Assembly: GCA_027924585.1 (NCBI GenBank)
Contig: BSBM01000140.1
Coordinates: forward strand, 10,494,001 to 10,558,000
Direction: 5' to 3'
Length of the DNA: 64,000 nucleotides
From: Larix kaempferi
Lineage: Eukaryota; Streptophyta; Pinopsida; Pinales; Pinaceae
Program-made: the position numbers and the translations under genes
Notes under the pieces: generated by a model
The model's database searches: none
Seen by the model: only the letters and a program-made list of their open reading frames with translations
Told to the model about the DNA's origin: nothing
Shown here: positions 39,590-52,496 of the stretch, piece by piece
Layout: each line of letters begins with the position of its first letter
How positions within the stretch are numbered: position 1 is the first letter of the stretch

Positions 39590-41615
39590 CTTCCTTAGTC
39601 ATAGTTGATCTCTCTATATGTTTAATTGGTGTAAAAAAAATTCAGTACTCTTTTCCATGTGGGACCACAACAGTATTAATCTGTAGTTTTTAGTATCCCT
39701 AATTTCAAAAAATTACTCAATTTGGACTAGTTTCGAACCTTGGACTAGTGACACCCAAATTGTCCCAAATGCTCCCAAATGATTTTGAATTCTGTATGGA
39801 GGGGTTTGAGAGGTATTAATAAATACTAATGCATCTCAAAGAAACTTATACATTCATTATAAACTTTCAGGGTTCACAATTCTCAAGGAGGAAGGAAGGG
39901 GAATAAAACTAGTTGGATTGGATAGTTGAAAACCCCACTAGACTAGTAAATTTTTGACCTTCCAAACACTGTACGGACTTCCCTAATTTATGATATGATA
40001 CTTGGATCTGTTATAGGACCTCAATGGGAACACATATGCATCATTAAATTGGTTTTTAGGGTCTACCATACCTTCCAAAAAACAACAAGTTGTTTGACAT
40101 AGAAATTGTGGAAAAATGGTCAACAAAAGGCATGAGTTTATGGCACAATATTTAGTAAAAATTCAAGGGTATGCAAATAAAATTTTGGTCATCCATTTTA
40201 CTCCATATGAATCTCAAAACATTCCATTTTACTCCATATGAATCTCGAAACATAATCTAAACCTCAGAAAATTTCTGATATTAAACAGATACAAAGTCAT
40301 TCCAAAACACCATGAGAAACAAGTGAGGAAACTAGCTCGAATCTTGATATTACTTGGAAATATTACATGAAATGTTTGGTATTTCGAGCTGTGGCTCTCA
40401 TGTGCAGTTAATTAAAATTATATACAATAGATAAAATGTCCATAGAGTCAAAATATTATTCTCCACAAACTATATGCAACTAGGAGTGCGCCATCACACT
40501 TGTACATGAACATTGAGAGAGTTTTGAGAGAGATAGTAGAGAAAGAAGAGAGAACATGAAATAAAAATCAAAGGGGGATCAAACCCGCATCAAAAAATCT
40601 CCATGAATATCTGGTGAGAGGTCTTAATGGCATCTCCTCCAAAAAAATTGGATAGGAATCTTTCACCCACGAAATTGGTTCTAAGGCAGGGAGAATGAAC
40701 ATCCACCGTGCAAGGACAAGCTAAGCTCTCCAAAAGTGAAAATGAGAAATGACCAAAAGTTTCTCTTCTTTGTGATCCTCCTCTTTTATTAACCTCCAAT
40801 GGACTCCATATCTTGAATTCCATCCAAGAGTCTTCACTCAACTTGAGTTAGGGAGAGATTCTCATAGAAGACACTTGTCCACTTCTTTCTTGCATTCCTC
40901 TTCCCCTAATTCGAATGGGGAATATTGGATGACCATAAATCCCCCTATATTCCCTCTTGGTGGATATTTTTATCCTTTATATGTCATATGTGTCATAGGT
41001 ATTCAATCAGGTCTGAATTTTTCATATTTGTCATAGATTCTCCATCATTGTTGTCATAGATGCCCGCGAATCTAGATACAAGTGTAACAACTCATCTATG
41101 ATGCCTCTTCCTCTTCCATGGGAGTTAATATTCCACTAAAATTCAACCTTCCTATATTCATGCCATTAATAATTCCTCTTCAACTCCCCCAAGTACGTTA
41201 CCCTCCACCTTGGACTCGAATTGGTGAGAGAATGATTCCAATGCCACCTCATTTTATTTTTTATTATTATTTGTTTGAACCATTTGATGTTAATTTGTAA
41301 TTATAAGGTCATTTTGGGTCTTGTATCTCCCTTATTCCAAATTTTGATGCTTCCACCCCCAACCTCTGAACTAGTAAGTTAGTGGATTTTTTCCTCCATA
41401 ATAGTTTATTTGGATTGGGACCTTACAAAATTTGAATTGTGGATTTCATCTTAATGTGACCCACCTTGTCCAATTGGATCTAAATTTACAATATTACTAA
41501 CTTGGGTATCATGCTTGGAAATTATTTGACCCTTAGCGCCAATTTGACAAACTATCATGAACATGACCAAGTGGCTTAGGCCATTGTGACCCATTGTGCA
41601 AAGTTTGGGGACATG
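39590..41615. other. Decayed repeat DNA, no gene recognised
   Basis: Contains a 31-base tandem copy near 40,194-40,255 (TTTTACTCCATATGAATCTC twice). The minus-strand frame at 40,590-40,841 has no known domain. At the right, about 41,450-41,617 looks like the start of a minus-strand LTR. Confidence 0.5.
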
Positions 41616-41635
41616 ACAAATCCTCCCCTCCCAAT
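41611..41635 (-). other. Polypurine tract and LTR start of a minus-strand gypsy-like element
   Basis: The minus strand reads ATTGGGAGGGGAGGATT followed by TGTCATGTCCCC, a typical plant gypsy polypurine tract and LTR start. The LTR extends leftwards from about 41,617 and the element interior lies to the right. The left end of the LTR could not be placed. Confidence 0.6.
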
Positions 41636-42013
41636 ATTGGTTTTCCTCAAGCAACTTCAAACATGGATGTTGAAGAACCTACTTTCCTTCCAAAACTTTG
41701 GGTAGTGCCACTCATGTACTACAATTGTGTGTTTCCAAAAGTAAAGAGATGTGGATTTTATTTTTCATATTGATATCTCATGTGACATCACCACTAAACA
41801 CCAAAATTTTCATTAAATCCATCAAAACAAAATTTGCACAATTAATCTTTACCTCTTTCATATTTTGGAAACCCTTTCTGAACTTTCAACCCTTTTACTC
41901 ACTGTATAATTCTTTGAATTTTCCACTAAGTTTCCAAACTTTGAGTCTTCAAGATTCCAACAAAATTTCAGAGAGGAACTACCATGCTTGTTGTTGTGCT
42001 ACTCTGATTACAA

Positions 42014-43078
42014 TCACATTATCAAGTGGTGAATCAATCTCCCATACCGCTTGTTGCCTCCCCCAAAAAAATTGAAACCAATGAGACAAACAAAATTGAT
42101 CCCAGGGTCCCATTGCATGTATTGCACTCCAACAATTAGGAGTGCTCTCCAACCCATACCATCAAACAAGAGAATGCCTGGATCCCATTTCCTTGTATGC
42201 ATCCTTCCAAACATCATAAGTACAAAATATAGATCATCAAAGTACATAAAAACATCATACAAATGTACATCAAGGAGTTTCCTCATCAAAGAATAATGAA
42301 AGTGCATGTACCTATACCTCCAAGTAAATAGACTACCATCAAAGTACATAAAAACATCATACAAATGTACATCAAGGAGTTTCCTCATCAAAGAATAATG
42401 AAAGTGCATGTACCTATACCTCCAAGTAAGTAGACTACCATTTTCCAAGTGCATACAAGCATCAAGTGACCAATCAAATTTGCTCCAATGAAATAGGTGA
42501 GGATCCCATGCCCTATAATGCTTCTCCAAAACGATGTAATATGCAGCAAAATAATCAGCCATGTGTTCTTTCATCCAAGAAGTGAATGAAAAACCTCCAC
42601 CAAAATATGAACCAAGTAAGGAGCAAAGAAAACAATGATCCTTCAAGGGGATCAAAGGAGTATCATATGTGCATCCATGAGTATGTGTATCATCAATAAA
42701 TAACAAAGGATGTTTCTTCCAATAATAATGTGCTCCAATCATATATCTCTTAGCCCAATTATTGGATGAATTTACTCCAATATCAAATGAACTAAGCAAG
42801 GAGCAAGGAAAATCATGAGTCTTCAAGTGATCTGATGTGGATCACAATTTTTGTAATAAAAAGGCCAAATATTCATAAATGAGGTGGCAATGGTCCAATT
42901 CATCCAAGGAGGGTGCATAGGAAGATAAAGTGGGCCCACAAAGAAGTTGTGCCACCCCCAAATAAAGGAGAGCATCCACAAATTCGAATTCTAAAGAAGA
43001 GTAACTCCCAAAACGTTTCATGAAGAGGCATCTGGAGAAAATAGAAAATATATGACAATATATGACATCTCTGACCAT
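42014..43078 (-). CDS. Uncharacterised aromatic-rich frame in a gypsy-like element
   Basis: One minus-strand frame covers 1,065 bases with a single TGA at about 42,842. The lower part (about 270 codons) has no in-frame ATG at its start. The predicted protein is rich in Trp, Tyr, Phe, His and Met, with repeats of WDPG/WDPH (HYRAWDPHLFHW, RKWDPGILLFDGMGW, QYMQWDPGINFV) and a 34-residue tandem duplication (block ending HLYDVFMYFD). It matches no family I know. It lies between the polypurine tract at 41.6 kb and decayed DNA, where plant gypsy elements often have extra sequence after pol. It may be an extra element frame or a chance open frame; the exact 34-codon repeat keeps it open artificially. 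Confidence 0.35.
42236..42439. repeat. 102-base tandem duplication
   Basis: Copies 42,236-42,337 and 42,338-42,439, both starting ATCAAAGTACATAAAAACAT, differ near the end by one or two bases. The length is 34 codons, so the minus-strand frame is kept. Confidence 0.95.
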
Positions 43079-44902
43079 ATATGACAGCTATGACAACCTA
43101 TGACAGATCTATGACAATTTATGACAATCTAGGTCCTAAATTTATCCAAGGAGGGTGCATGAGTGAAGAGTGGGTCCACAAGGTAGTGGTAACTCACCCA
43201 AATTAAGGGAGGCATCTCTAATTTCAAATTATAAGGAATATCAATGTATCCATGAGGCCAAATAATATTAGAAGGAAGTTAATATGTCCCCAAAAGAATC
43301 ATTCTCTCATGAAAATAACATTTATTAATATTTTATTGATATTTTTAAGAGAGAAAACTCTAGGAAGGAAAAGGTGAATGAAGAGTTATAAAAGAAGGGT
43401 GAGGGATCATGTGAGAGAAATTTTGGCATTTTTAATTGAATAGATATTGTGTCTTTCAATATTGGGAGATGTGCCCCTTGCATTTAATACTAGTTTCGAT
43501 GGTGAAAGATTCCACCCTAGCTAGTGTGAGAGGAGAGATCAACCAGATCTCTTCATTTGGGATTCATTGTAGGTGTTGAGAAATATCATCTAGATATTTA
43601 TACTGAGATTCATTGATCAAAGTATGTTGTCATTTTTATTTCATTTCTGAAGATTCATTAGTATTCCAATGTTTCCATTGTGTTGGTTCTCTAGTGTTTC
43701 CAGTGTGGAGGGCGCACTTTCTCTCACATGGTGTTAGTTTCCATTGTTTTTAGATATTGGAGGGTGCACCAGTGGATCCAATTTTTATTGTAGACATCTC
43801 TCTTGGGTTGGATATAATGTACATATGACTAAGGGAATGATTTGGGAGGTATATCTATCATTTATAGTTGCTATCTATTGATTTAGATCTTGGACCAGTG
43901 TAGATGGGCCGAGTATGAACTTCTGGTCATGGTATTTACATTCATTTATGGGCTATGAGACCCATTCCATTGAATCCAAAGCGACATTTCTAGTAAGTAA
44001 CACCTTTTTTTTTCACCCAAAAAGGTTTATGTATGCCCAATATATTGTCATTTCATTGGATATACTCAATTCAACATCTCTTATGGTGGAGGGGCGCACT
44101 TCTACATTTCTATCTCTGTAATTCTCAGGTTTCAAGATGTTGTAAGAGACATTAAAATTTTAATACTATCCATATCAGTATTTTTACTTCTCTCAATATT
44201 CATAATAAATAGTCATAGTGATTTTATCATATTATGCTCCAATATTGGTGTTGTTGGTTGAACTGTGCATATATTTGAATTTTGGGTTGTGCAATCTTTA
44301 TGTAATGTGTATTAAAATTTCATATCAGTTCCTTGAAGTTGCTTGGTGGGATATTTAGCTTTATTTGGGAGTTTTAGGGTCGAGTTGGAGCTGTTAGGGA
44401 ATATTTGGGCTTATTAGGCTCGGTGTTTGCGTAAAGTTGGAAATCAACTAGTCCTTGTGATGAAATTTGAGCTAGTCTTTCTAAATTCAAATTGATGCTT
44501 ATGGAGTTGTTCGCGATTGAATAAAACTGAAATATATACATCATTATTTTTTTTATTGAGTCAAGAACTACTCCTTTGAATCCGGTGATGTTATTTGTAC
44601 TTTCCATGCTTCAATATTCATGATAAAGAGGTTGCAGACAAAGTGTTTAAAGAAAGCTCCGAACCGGACTTAATAACCAGCTACCAAGTTTTATAGCAGA
44701 TCTGATTTGGGTATATTACAATGGTCTCAAATAATATTCTAATGGGATGCACACCTTTATTTGAATCCTAAATTATAAATACATTCCTCTTTTTGGAAAC
44801 TAGAACTCTTCATAAGCCATTGTTTGAACAAAGTTGAAAACCAATAAAATTTATGTTGGAAATTGGAGTTGATATTCCTAATTTTTAATTGGGGATATTA
44901 CA
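43079..44902 (+). repeat. Probable 5' LTR of a plus-strand element, start not placed
   Basis: Ends GGGGATATTACA at 44,902, followed after one base by a primer binding site. Left part (43,040-43,130) is a run of TATGACA-like repeats. A second LTR-end-like TATTACAATGGTCTCA occurs at about 44,715. No gene is recognised. Confidence 0.45.
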
Positions 44903-44903
44903 G

Positions 44904-44915
44904 TGGTATCAGAGC
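44904..44915 (+). other. Primer binding site, initiator-Met type
   Basis: TGGTATCAGAGC one base after the LTR end CA at 44,902. Confidence 0.85.
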
Positions 44916-44970
44916 ATGTTCCTCAATAGCTATGGGAACTAAAGGAAAATCTTGAATAAGGTTTGCAAAC

Positions 44971-46824
44971 ATGGATGTAACTATTGATGATGAGTTGGAA
45001 CGCGATGCATGGGAGCTTCAGGAGAGCTTAGCATGGGAAGAGTCATTTTCTGAAGATGGTTTCAATTTTTTGGTGGATGACAATGAAAGAGATGAAACAA
45101 TGGATGGAAGTTTGCATGATCCAAATGAGTTGGATGATTCTTTTTTTGACATCATATACAACGAAGAGGAAGTTTCTTTAATGCCTAGATTTGTATATGG
45201 AAGAATGTTACCTACTTTCCTTTCTGCTTCACCCATAGAGGAGGAGAATCCTGAGTGGGTAAGTTTAATGAAAGGTCATGAAAATATATTGTAGAACATG
45301 GATCATAAACAAAACAAGTTGGAGCATAGATTGCAGTAGTGTAAATCCTTGTTACCAGAATACTTTGCATCAAAAATTAAGAAGAATATGTTTGGTATGT
45401 TTACAAATAGAGCATCCAAAGGTTCCTATGATGAATCTAGTGTAGAAGGTGGTGAATTCAATTTCATTCACCAACGTGAAAATGACCATGAGGAGAGGAA
45501 AAATTCGTCATCATGTGGGAGTCCTAAAGAAACTGAAGCCATGTTCACAAAATCTTTTCAACCATATGGGAGTTTGGATCAAAAGGAATCACATATTGCA
45601 ACCTTGAGTCTTTAGGTTGAACACAAAGTGGAAGAGCATACCATCATAGATGGACTACATGGAAACGATGAAGTTGTAACACAAAGATATGGAAACAAAT
45701 ATAATTTTTGCAGCAGTCATATTTCCTTGCATCATCATGATATATCAGCCATTTCATTTAAGGATGATGGTCTTGTAGAATAATCTAATGTTGATCTTGT
45801 AGAATATTCTAATATTGATTTGAGTATTAAAGATGAATCGTGTGTTGTGTATTCGTGTCACAAAGATTTTGATTTTATATATCAACCATTCGAAAATGTG
45901 AAAAAGGAACAAACCTTTGGAAATGAGTGGTTACCAGGAGCTAAGGAGGCAGTGTTGTTGGAATCTCAAATACGGCATTAGAAAGAAACCTATCTTCCAC
46001 CATTATTTCTTCCAATGGAAAAATGTACAAAAGTAGAGCATGCAAGGGAAGAAGATGATTTTGGGGATGATGACAATGGAAACAAATAAAAAAACTTAGT
46101 GTAGGATCTTCTCCATGAGCGACATTATTTGAAAGGACAATTGAAGGTAAGAAAAAAAAGGAGTATGACAGCCTCGAATCATTGTGATGGTACACAAGCA
46201 TTAGTGGCAGATTTTTGTTGGAGATATTCAAGGACAGAGGATATTTTGGTAGAAGAACCTTTAATTGCAGACCTACTGACACTTAGATAAGCGGTGGCAG
46301 GAATGAAAGATGACTATCCACACCTGCTCTATGACAGAGATCATCTTCTCATGATTGTTGAGATGTACCATGGTGCACTACTAGAAGAAGAAGAAGTCGA
46401 CATGATCACTCATGAGCTTGAGATCACCCATGATTCCTTAAAGAGCACACAAAAGGCCCTTCAAGAATCATAGATGTGGAGTGTTCATCTTGGTGAGGAG
46501 TTGAATGAGTTGCATCCTTCATCCTACATGACATACGAGGTAGTTGTATATGGATGGTGGCATTATTGATGTGATGGAGGAAACTCATGTGAGGATTGAG
46601 CATGAGGAGCATTTAGATTTAAAGGTGCTTCGGGAGAGACTTAACATGGAGGATGTTGGCTAGACATTTTTTTTGCATCAAGATGATCATGAGATTCCTC
46701 TTTGGGAGAGAGACTTTACCATGGAGGGGGTAGATGCGTACATTCAATATGGGCCATCTAGTAGAGGAGGATACACATCCATGGATTTGGTGAAAAAATG
46801 TATGACAGATATGGATACACATTG
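44971..46824 (+). pseudogene. Long acidic retroelement frame broken by stop codons
   Basis: From ATG 44,971 one frame can be followed to 46,567 with no shift, interrupted by stops at 45,292, 45,337, 45,613, 45,781, 45,979, 46,087, 46,102, 46,288, 46,471 and 46,567. After a shift near 46,570 a second frame runs to TGA at about 46,822 (with a further TAG near 46,661). The protein would be acidic: it starts MDVTIDDELERDAWELQESL, is rich in Asp, Glu and His, and has no zinc knuckle, protease, RT or integrase motif. It lies 56 bases after a primer binding site, where gag would be expected. I do not recognise the family. The codon-like pattern between stops (acidic clusters, few gaps) argues for a once-coding sequence that decayed by point mutation. 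Confidence 0.5.
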
Positions 46825-47600
46825 AGGTCAGAGCATACCAGTCAGTGTCCAGTCTTGTAAGCATCGGTAGGGGCATCTATGGTTGTTGTCTGATGCCTTC
46901 ATTATTCATTGAGGGATGTGGTAGTTTCACCTATGTCAGTTGGATGGGACATGTGACATTGATGTGAGCCATAGTTCTATTGTGCATGTTGAACAAGAGG
47001 AAGTTTATGTTCTATTGGAGAGGATCACAGGGGTTCGAATCAACATTGGGAGTGATGAAATTCCAATTTGGCGGTGGGATCTTGGCATCCTTCAGAGTGA
47101 TGGATTTTTTTGAATGACAGTGATGATAGGAGGGGTGCAACATAGAAAGTTGGATATTGGTATTACTTGGTTCAACAATTTAGCAGCTGGCATAGGAAGT
47201 AGATCTAGCCATCACTTTTAAGAGCCTATTCATGTGGAGTAGTGGATTAGTTTCCTAGGCGGGATACCTTATGATGGAGGGATATAGTGTTTTCCTACTA
47301 GGTGGCCTGGGAGACTACAAGAGGCTCTTGGTGTGGAGACTGTGTAGTGCAGAGGTGGTTTTTGTAGACACTCTGCATTTCTCAAGTTCATTTGGGACCC
47401 TAGGATCATTCTTGGACTAAATTGTTTCAGCTAGGTTGGTGATATGATAGTTGGGGAGATGGAGCTATCTCATGGGGTGATAGGATCATTCTTGGACTAA
47501 AATGTAATATGAACTTGGATCATCACAAAAATAACAATACATGTCTAGTAGCATGGAGAAAGCAATAAACATCCACAATCTCAATAGTAGCATCAATGGC
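46825..47600. other. Decayed element interior, no gene recognised
   Basis: Continues the acidic-frame element but no frame stays open. GGATCATTCTTGGACTAAA occurs twice (about 47,402 and 47,484). Confidence 0.5.
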
Positions 47601-47603
47601 TAC

Positions 47604-47688
47604 CATCATCATCATCATCATCATTCTCATCATCATCATCATCATTATCATCATCATCATCATCGTCGTCATCATCATCATCATCATC
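47604..47688. repeat. CAT trinucleotide microsatellite
   Basis: Mostly uninterrupted CAT/ATC repeats with a few TCT, TTA and GTC interruptions. The poly-His frame across it is only a translation of the repeat. Confidence 0.95.
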
Positions 47689-48169
47689 TATCCCAACATC
47701 ATATCCAACATCATTTTCATTTGATCCATTTGCATCATTATCGGCAATATATTTCTCTGGTACATTGGTAACAAAATAATCTGGATCATCTAAGGAGTCA
47801 TCTTCACCATTTTTCTACAAACAACAAGAAATAGTCAATTTAAAACATTAGTGTTAATTTCATTACATAATGCATATTATGTTACATTGCAAATATTAGT
47901 GTGATAATTTATGCATTCTCACGAGTTTTCCAACCATGAATATAAACATCTTCTCATCAACAGATAGTAACCACACATATAAGGTGTATCCACAACCGTG
48001 CACACACTCACAAATACACATACATGTAGACCATAAATTTTCATATCACAATAGAGAAAGACATAGAGGAAAGAAAAAATATACATCCCAGTGATTATAT
48101 ATAAAGTGAAGAAAAATATGATATCACATATACTATTTGCTTCGAACCATTTTTTTGCCTAAAGTTGTT

Positions 48170-48170
<1 letters not shown>

Positions 48171-48248
<78 letters not shown>
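48171..48248. repeat. Compound TC/TA microsatellite
   Basis: About 11 TC units (48,171-48,193) run directly into about 28 TA units (to 48,248). Confidence 0.97.
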
Positions 48249-48249
<1 letters not shown>

Positions 48250-51200
48250 CATGTTATTCAATCTATATCTTTAAGAGCATATTAAACATGGTTTTCATCA
48301 CTCAATCAAGTTCATGAATTGTTTACATTGCAATCTAAAAGTTAATTTAAAATAACATGCTTGATAATATCCCCTCATAAACATGGCTAAAAGAATATTA
48401 ACATAGATATAGTTTTAAACATATTAATCATATCATTGGTGTAATAATCACAAATTTTACAAAGCTTCATTGGAAACATGTTATCCAAGTACCTGCAGGA
48501 GGTAACGAAACTCAATTCTGTTGCTTGGATTGGTTTTTATGTCCCTGGTTGAATTTTTGCCTGGTATCCCTGAATGGCCTTGGGAAGCGAGTTGAAATTT
48601 GTAATAAATCGAAAACTGAGGCTCGGATGAACAAACTGTCAATTTCGATGGATTATTAACATTCGAGCACCTCTAGGGACACCCCTCTCCGGTGACTTCA
48701 TGGACCAAAATTTGTTTATTTTGATGGTTTTCTACACTAGGGTTTTGATCAAAGATGTGCAGCGCAATTTTTGCACGATGGGATAAGATGTTATAAATGT
48801 GTCAAGTGAGTGCGTGGGTGTTACCGAGAAAACTAGTAGGGCCAGTTCCCGATAAGAAAATATAAGAAAAGTGATCCAATGTCACCTCGATCATGATTCT
48901 AACTTCTTCGAAGCATAGTAACCTCCAAGGACAAGTATCCTTATGAACACTGTAGAAAACTACTACAACCAACATACCATATTCTCTATGCAATTTCTAG
49001 TTAGACTAGCACCTAAATGGAGTCAATATGAAGATAATATAACAATTAATCACCCAATGATAGCATATGCAAAACAGGAAAAGTACATTATCAAATAAAC
49101 ACCAGGGTTATTAACCAACATAGATCATTCAATGAAAGTGTAAGGTGAATCCAAGATCAGTATATATGAAATATCATTTTTCACATTCATTAATTAGATA
49201 TAGAAATTCAAGACAAGATCATATATCACTTAAAATCTCCTTTGCATTAATAGATAGCAGCCAACATTAACCATTAACCATTAACCATTCAGATCTGTAA
49301 GTAACTAGTACTCAATAGTTCGAGAGATAATAACCATCTATCAATGGAACATAAGGTCTTGAGTGCAAAGGTCATTCACCATCATCAACTAAGTGTAAAC
49401 AAGTCCAATTTTAAGGCCAATAAACGTAATGCACTAAGATAATAATTTATCAACCAATCAGTTTCAAATCTGTATGTAAGGGTAACACCTCAGAAACAAA
49501 ACAAGTAAGAAATATGCATCTTTAATAAGGTAATGAGGATGTAATATGTCAATGTTTGTGTAGAAAATTATCGTGGCATTCAATGAATACCCTTTAAACA
49601 CACATTTCATTAAATTTGGAATTAAACAATGGATCTAAAATTCCAAAATAACTAAAAAAATCAATTTTGGTGTTGTCCTTGGAATAAAATGTTTCCAATT
49701 TTAATGAAATGTGTGTTTTTATCTAGGATTAGCAATAACAAAGGCCAATATAGGGCCAATTTAACCCATCCAAATACGATTATTCAAAACTGCAAATGCA
49801 AATATACAGTATAGCAAAAAATGACCACAGAAAATCATACCTCTGAGTGATGAACTAACTTGCCGAAACATTCTCCAAAAATACTAAAATTCCAACTAGC
49901 TAACACCTTTAATAAGTAATCAGTTTGGTGTGTGTACAAGGAAATGAGGAAGGGAAAGCACAAGGTCTACAATTTTTATTATAGACTTGTGTATGTTGGA
50001 GTAAGGGCTCGGATAGGGTAGCAGACAGGAAAAGGGAGGATAGGAAGAAGTGGGGGGGTGGAAAAGGGAAGTGGAGAGGGAGGTAAATAAGTGGAGGAAA
50101 GGACTGCGTATATAAAGGAGAAAGGGAAGTAGGTCCGAGGTTTGGGATAGAAGAAGAGAGAAAGGGAAGGTAAAGTGGAATGGAGAAGGAGGATGGGAGA
50201 TGAAGTGAATGAGTGGAGGAATAAAAGGGGAGGAGAGGGGGTTTCTAGGGAAAATCATATCTGCAATTAGGGTTTTTAGGTTAGCTTTTAGGGTTTTTTA
50301 TGCATAAAACATAAAAAAAAAAAAAAAAACTAATTTAACCAAATAATATGAAAATTAATTCAATATCTACACAATACACAAATTAGGGTTAGAAAAATGC
50401 AAAGAATCTAATCTAACATAATATGTACATAGGAAACAAACTCAGGGTTTTTAGGATTTTTGAGATTTTTAAATATTTTAGGGATTCCTACAATTTCTCC
50501 CTAGGGTTTCTAGGGACAAAAAGGGTAGGCCAAATTTATAGGAGGAAGGGCCAAAATTTTAGGGAGGCCAAAAATTGCAATTTTTTTAATTTTTTTTAAT
50601 TTTTAGGGTTTTTGTCATAAAATTGCAGACCTAACTTTAACCCTAATTCTACCATGAAAATGCAGATTTACGCATGAAAATGCAAAATTAACCTAACAAT
50701 AATATTTACAAAAATACAAACTCGGAAATTTAGGTTTAAAGAGATGTAGAACAACCTAGGGTTTGCATGAGAAATCCACCCTAACCCTATGCATCAATGG
50801 AGGATAGCCTCCCCTTGAGGTGGCACTTGCCAAGCTTGGAAAACTAGGGCTTCTTCAACAACTTCAAGAGTTGGTTGATGATGCCCTAGCTAAGAAAATC
50901 TTTGGAGACCTAAAACTCAAGTTGACAATGCTAGGGTAATTAAAGGCTGAAAATGACTTAGGCTAGGGAAAAATGCAACATCAATGGCCACTATTCAACC
51001 TTAGAAAAGACAACTCCAACATTTAACAAAGAAATATCAAGAGAAGAGACTTGGATACCTTCTTGTGCATGTGTTAAGCAAACAAATCTTAGCATCACCT
51101 TAGCAAAGAAACAAGAGAAAAATACTTCAAATATTTGTTCACAAACTAGCAAGCTTATCCATCCTCAAGAGGTGCGCATCACTCCATTGAGCCCAAGAAG

Positions 51201-51416
51201 GGAAAAAATCAGAAAATTTAGTGCAATCCCATAAGTTGATGTGTAAAAATGAAGTGAGGAAAAGTTATTTATACTTTTCACACCCACTTTTACAAAAATA
51301 ATTAAAATCAAGGACAACATGTCTTTTTAAAATGCCAATTTGAAATTAGAAACGCCAACTTAAAATTAAAACAAAAATAATATAAACTAATCAAAGTAGT
51401 GGGTAAATAGGGGTGT
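48250..51416. other. AT-rich repeat DNA; right part is a split LTR of an element related to the third family
   Basis: No gene is recognised. At 49,920-50,260 the plus strand is strongly purine-rich (GGGAAGTGGAGAGGGAGG-like), which makes spurious Ser/Pro/Phe frames on the minus strand. From about 51,000 the DNA resembles the third LTR family (GAGGTGCGCATCA near 51,170 against GAGGTGCACACCA near 32,003). It continues at 61,914 after the copia insertion, ending in an LTR end at 62,028. Confidence 0.5.
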
Positions 51417-52190
51417 TGTTGGAATATTCACACCATCATTTTTCAGTTTTTCATGTCTTCATGAATTTTGCATGCATCCAGTCATCATCTTGGTGGTCCT
51501 CCAAGCACCTAGAGCTTGATTCTATCTCTCCAGAGCCTGTCTACAACCCCCAATTGGCCTCCCACCTACCTAATGCACCTTCTTTGAGTTTTTGCATGCC
51601 AAGTGTGCCTTTTCTCACCTACCACACTCAGTTAGTGCGCCTTTTCTCACCTACCTTCAGTTATCACTCAGTTAGGGCGCCTTATCTCACCTACCGGGAG
51701 TTATCACTCAGTTAGTGCATGGATTGAGTAGTTCTTCCACTGATTGCTAATCCTAACTACATGTAGCTCCTAGTTAGCTAGTTTTGGAGTGCCACTTGAC
51801 CCTATGACAGCCTCATGTGCCCCCCTTGGAGTATCCATTCCCTGATTTATGCCTAGATGGTTCTGTTAGACTCAATTGGACACACTTGACTGACTCTTAC
51901 CATTTATGACTGATACTACTGACTAGACGATGTATCCATAGTTATCCAAGCTAGACTTTTAGCTCAGATTCGAATTCCCTAATTGGATAATTCGAATCCT
52001 ATATGATGCTACATCATAGTTATTGTAACCACATTCTTTACATTCATTATTCATTGTCTTATACCGTTGTTGTTCATTATTATGTGTTTATGAGTGATTA
52101 TTGAGTGCCTCCTTCTCTTCTTCTTTGCAACATACTTGAATTTTGATTGTGAGTTTGTTACAGTTTATATATCCCTTGCAGATTATCACA
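51417..52190 (+). repeat. 5' LTR of the copia-type element
   Basis: 774 bases, ends GATTATCACA at 52,190. It contains several copies of CTCACCTACC around 51,615-51,690. Confidence 0.93.
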
Positions 52191-52202
52191 TGGTATCAGA
52201 GA
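52191..52202 (+). other. Primer binding site, initiator-Met type
   Basis: TGGTATCAGAGA abuts the LTR; the last base departs from the usual C. Confidence 0.85.
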
Positions 52203-52496
52203 AAGAAGCAGCTATTCAAATTGCAGCCATTGCAGCATTTCTTTGAGCAACTATCTTTCACTTGAGCACCAGAAGCCTCTAAGTTTCCACAGCAAATCCT
52301 GGTGCTATTACTTGAATTCATTGGAGAAATCTAGTGAGGTCTAGCTAGGTGTGAAGGACTTAGTCTACGTGCTCAGTGTTCAAAAGGTAGTGTTCAGTCG
52401 AAGTGTAGCATTCTCCATCAACAAAAACTTCTCTTGTTTTGCAGGTTTATTCACCCATTCGAATTCTTCTTCAACAATTCGACCTTCTCTGTTCAG

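Noticed and set aside
47541-47771. Poly-histidine frame
   Set aside because: It is the translation of the CAT microsatellite.
49920-50258. Ser/Pro/Phe-rich minus-strand frame of 112 codons
   Set aside because: Produced by a purine-rich strand; no motif and no repeat support.
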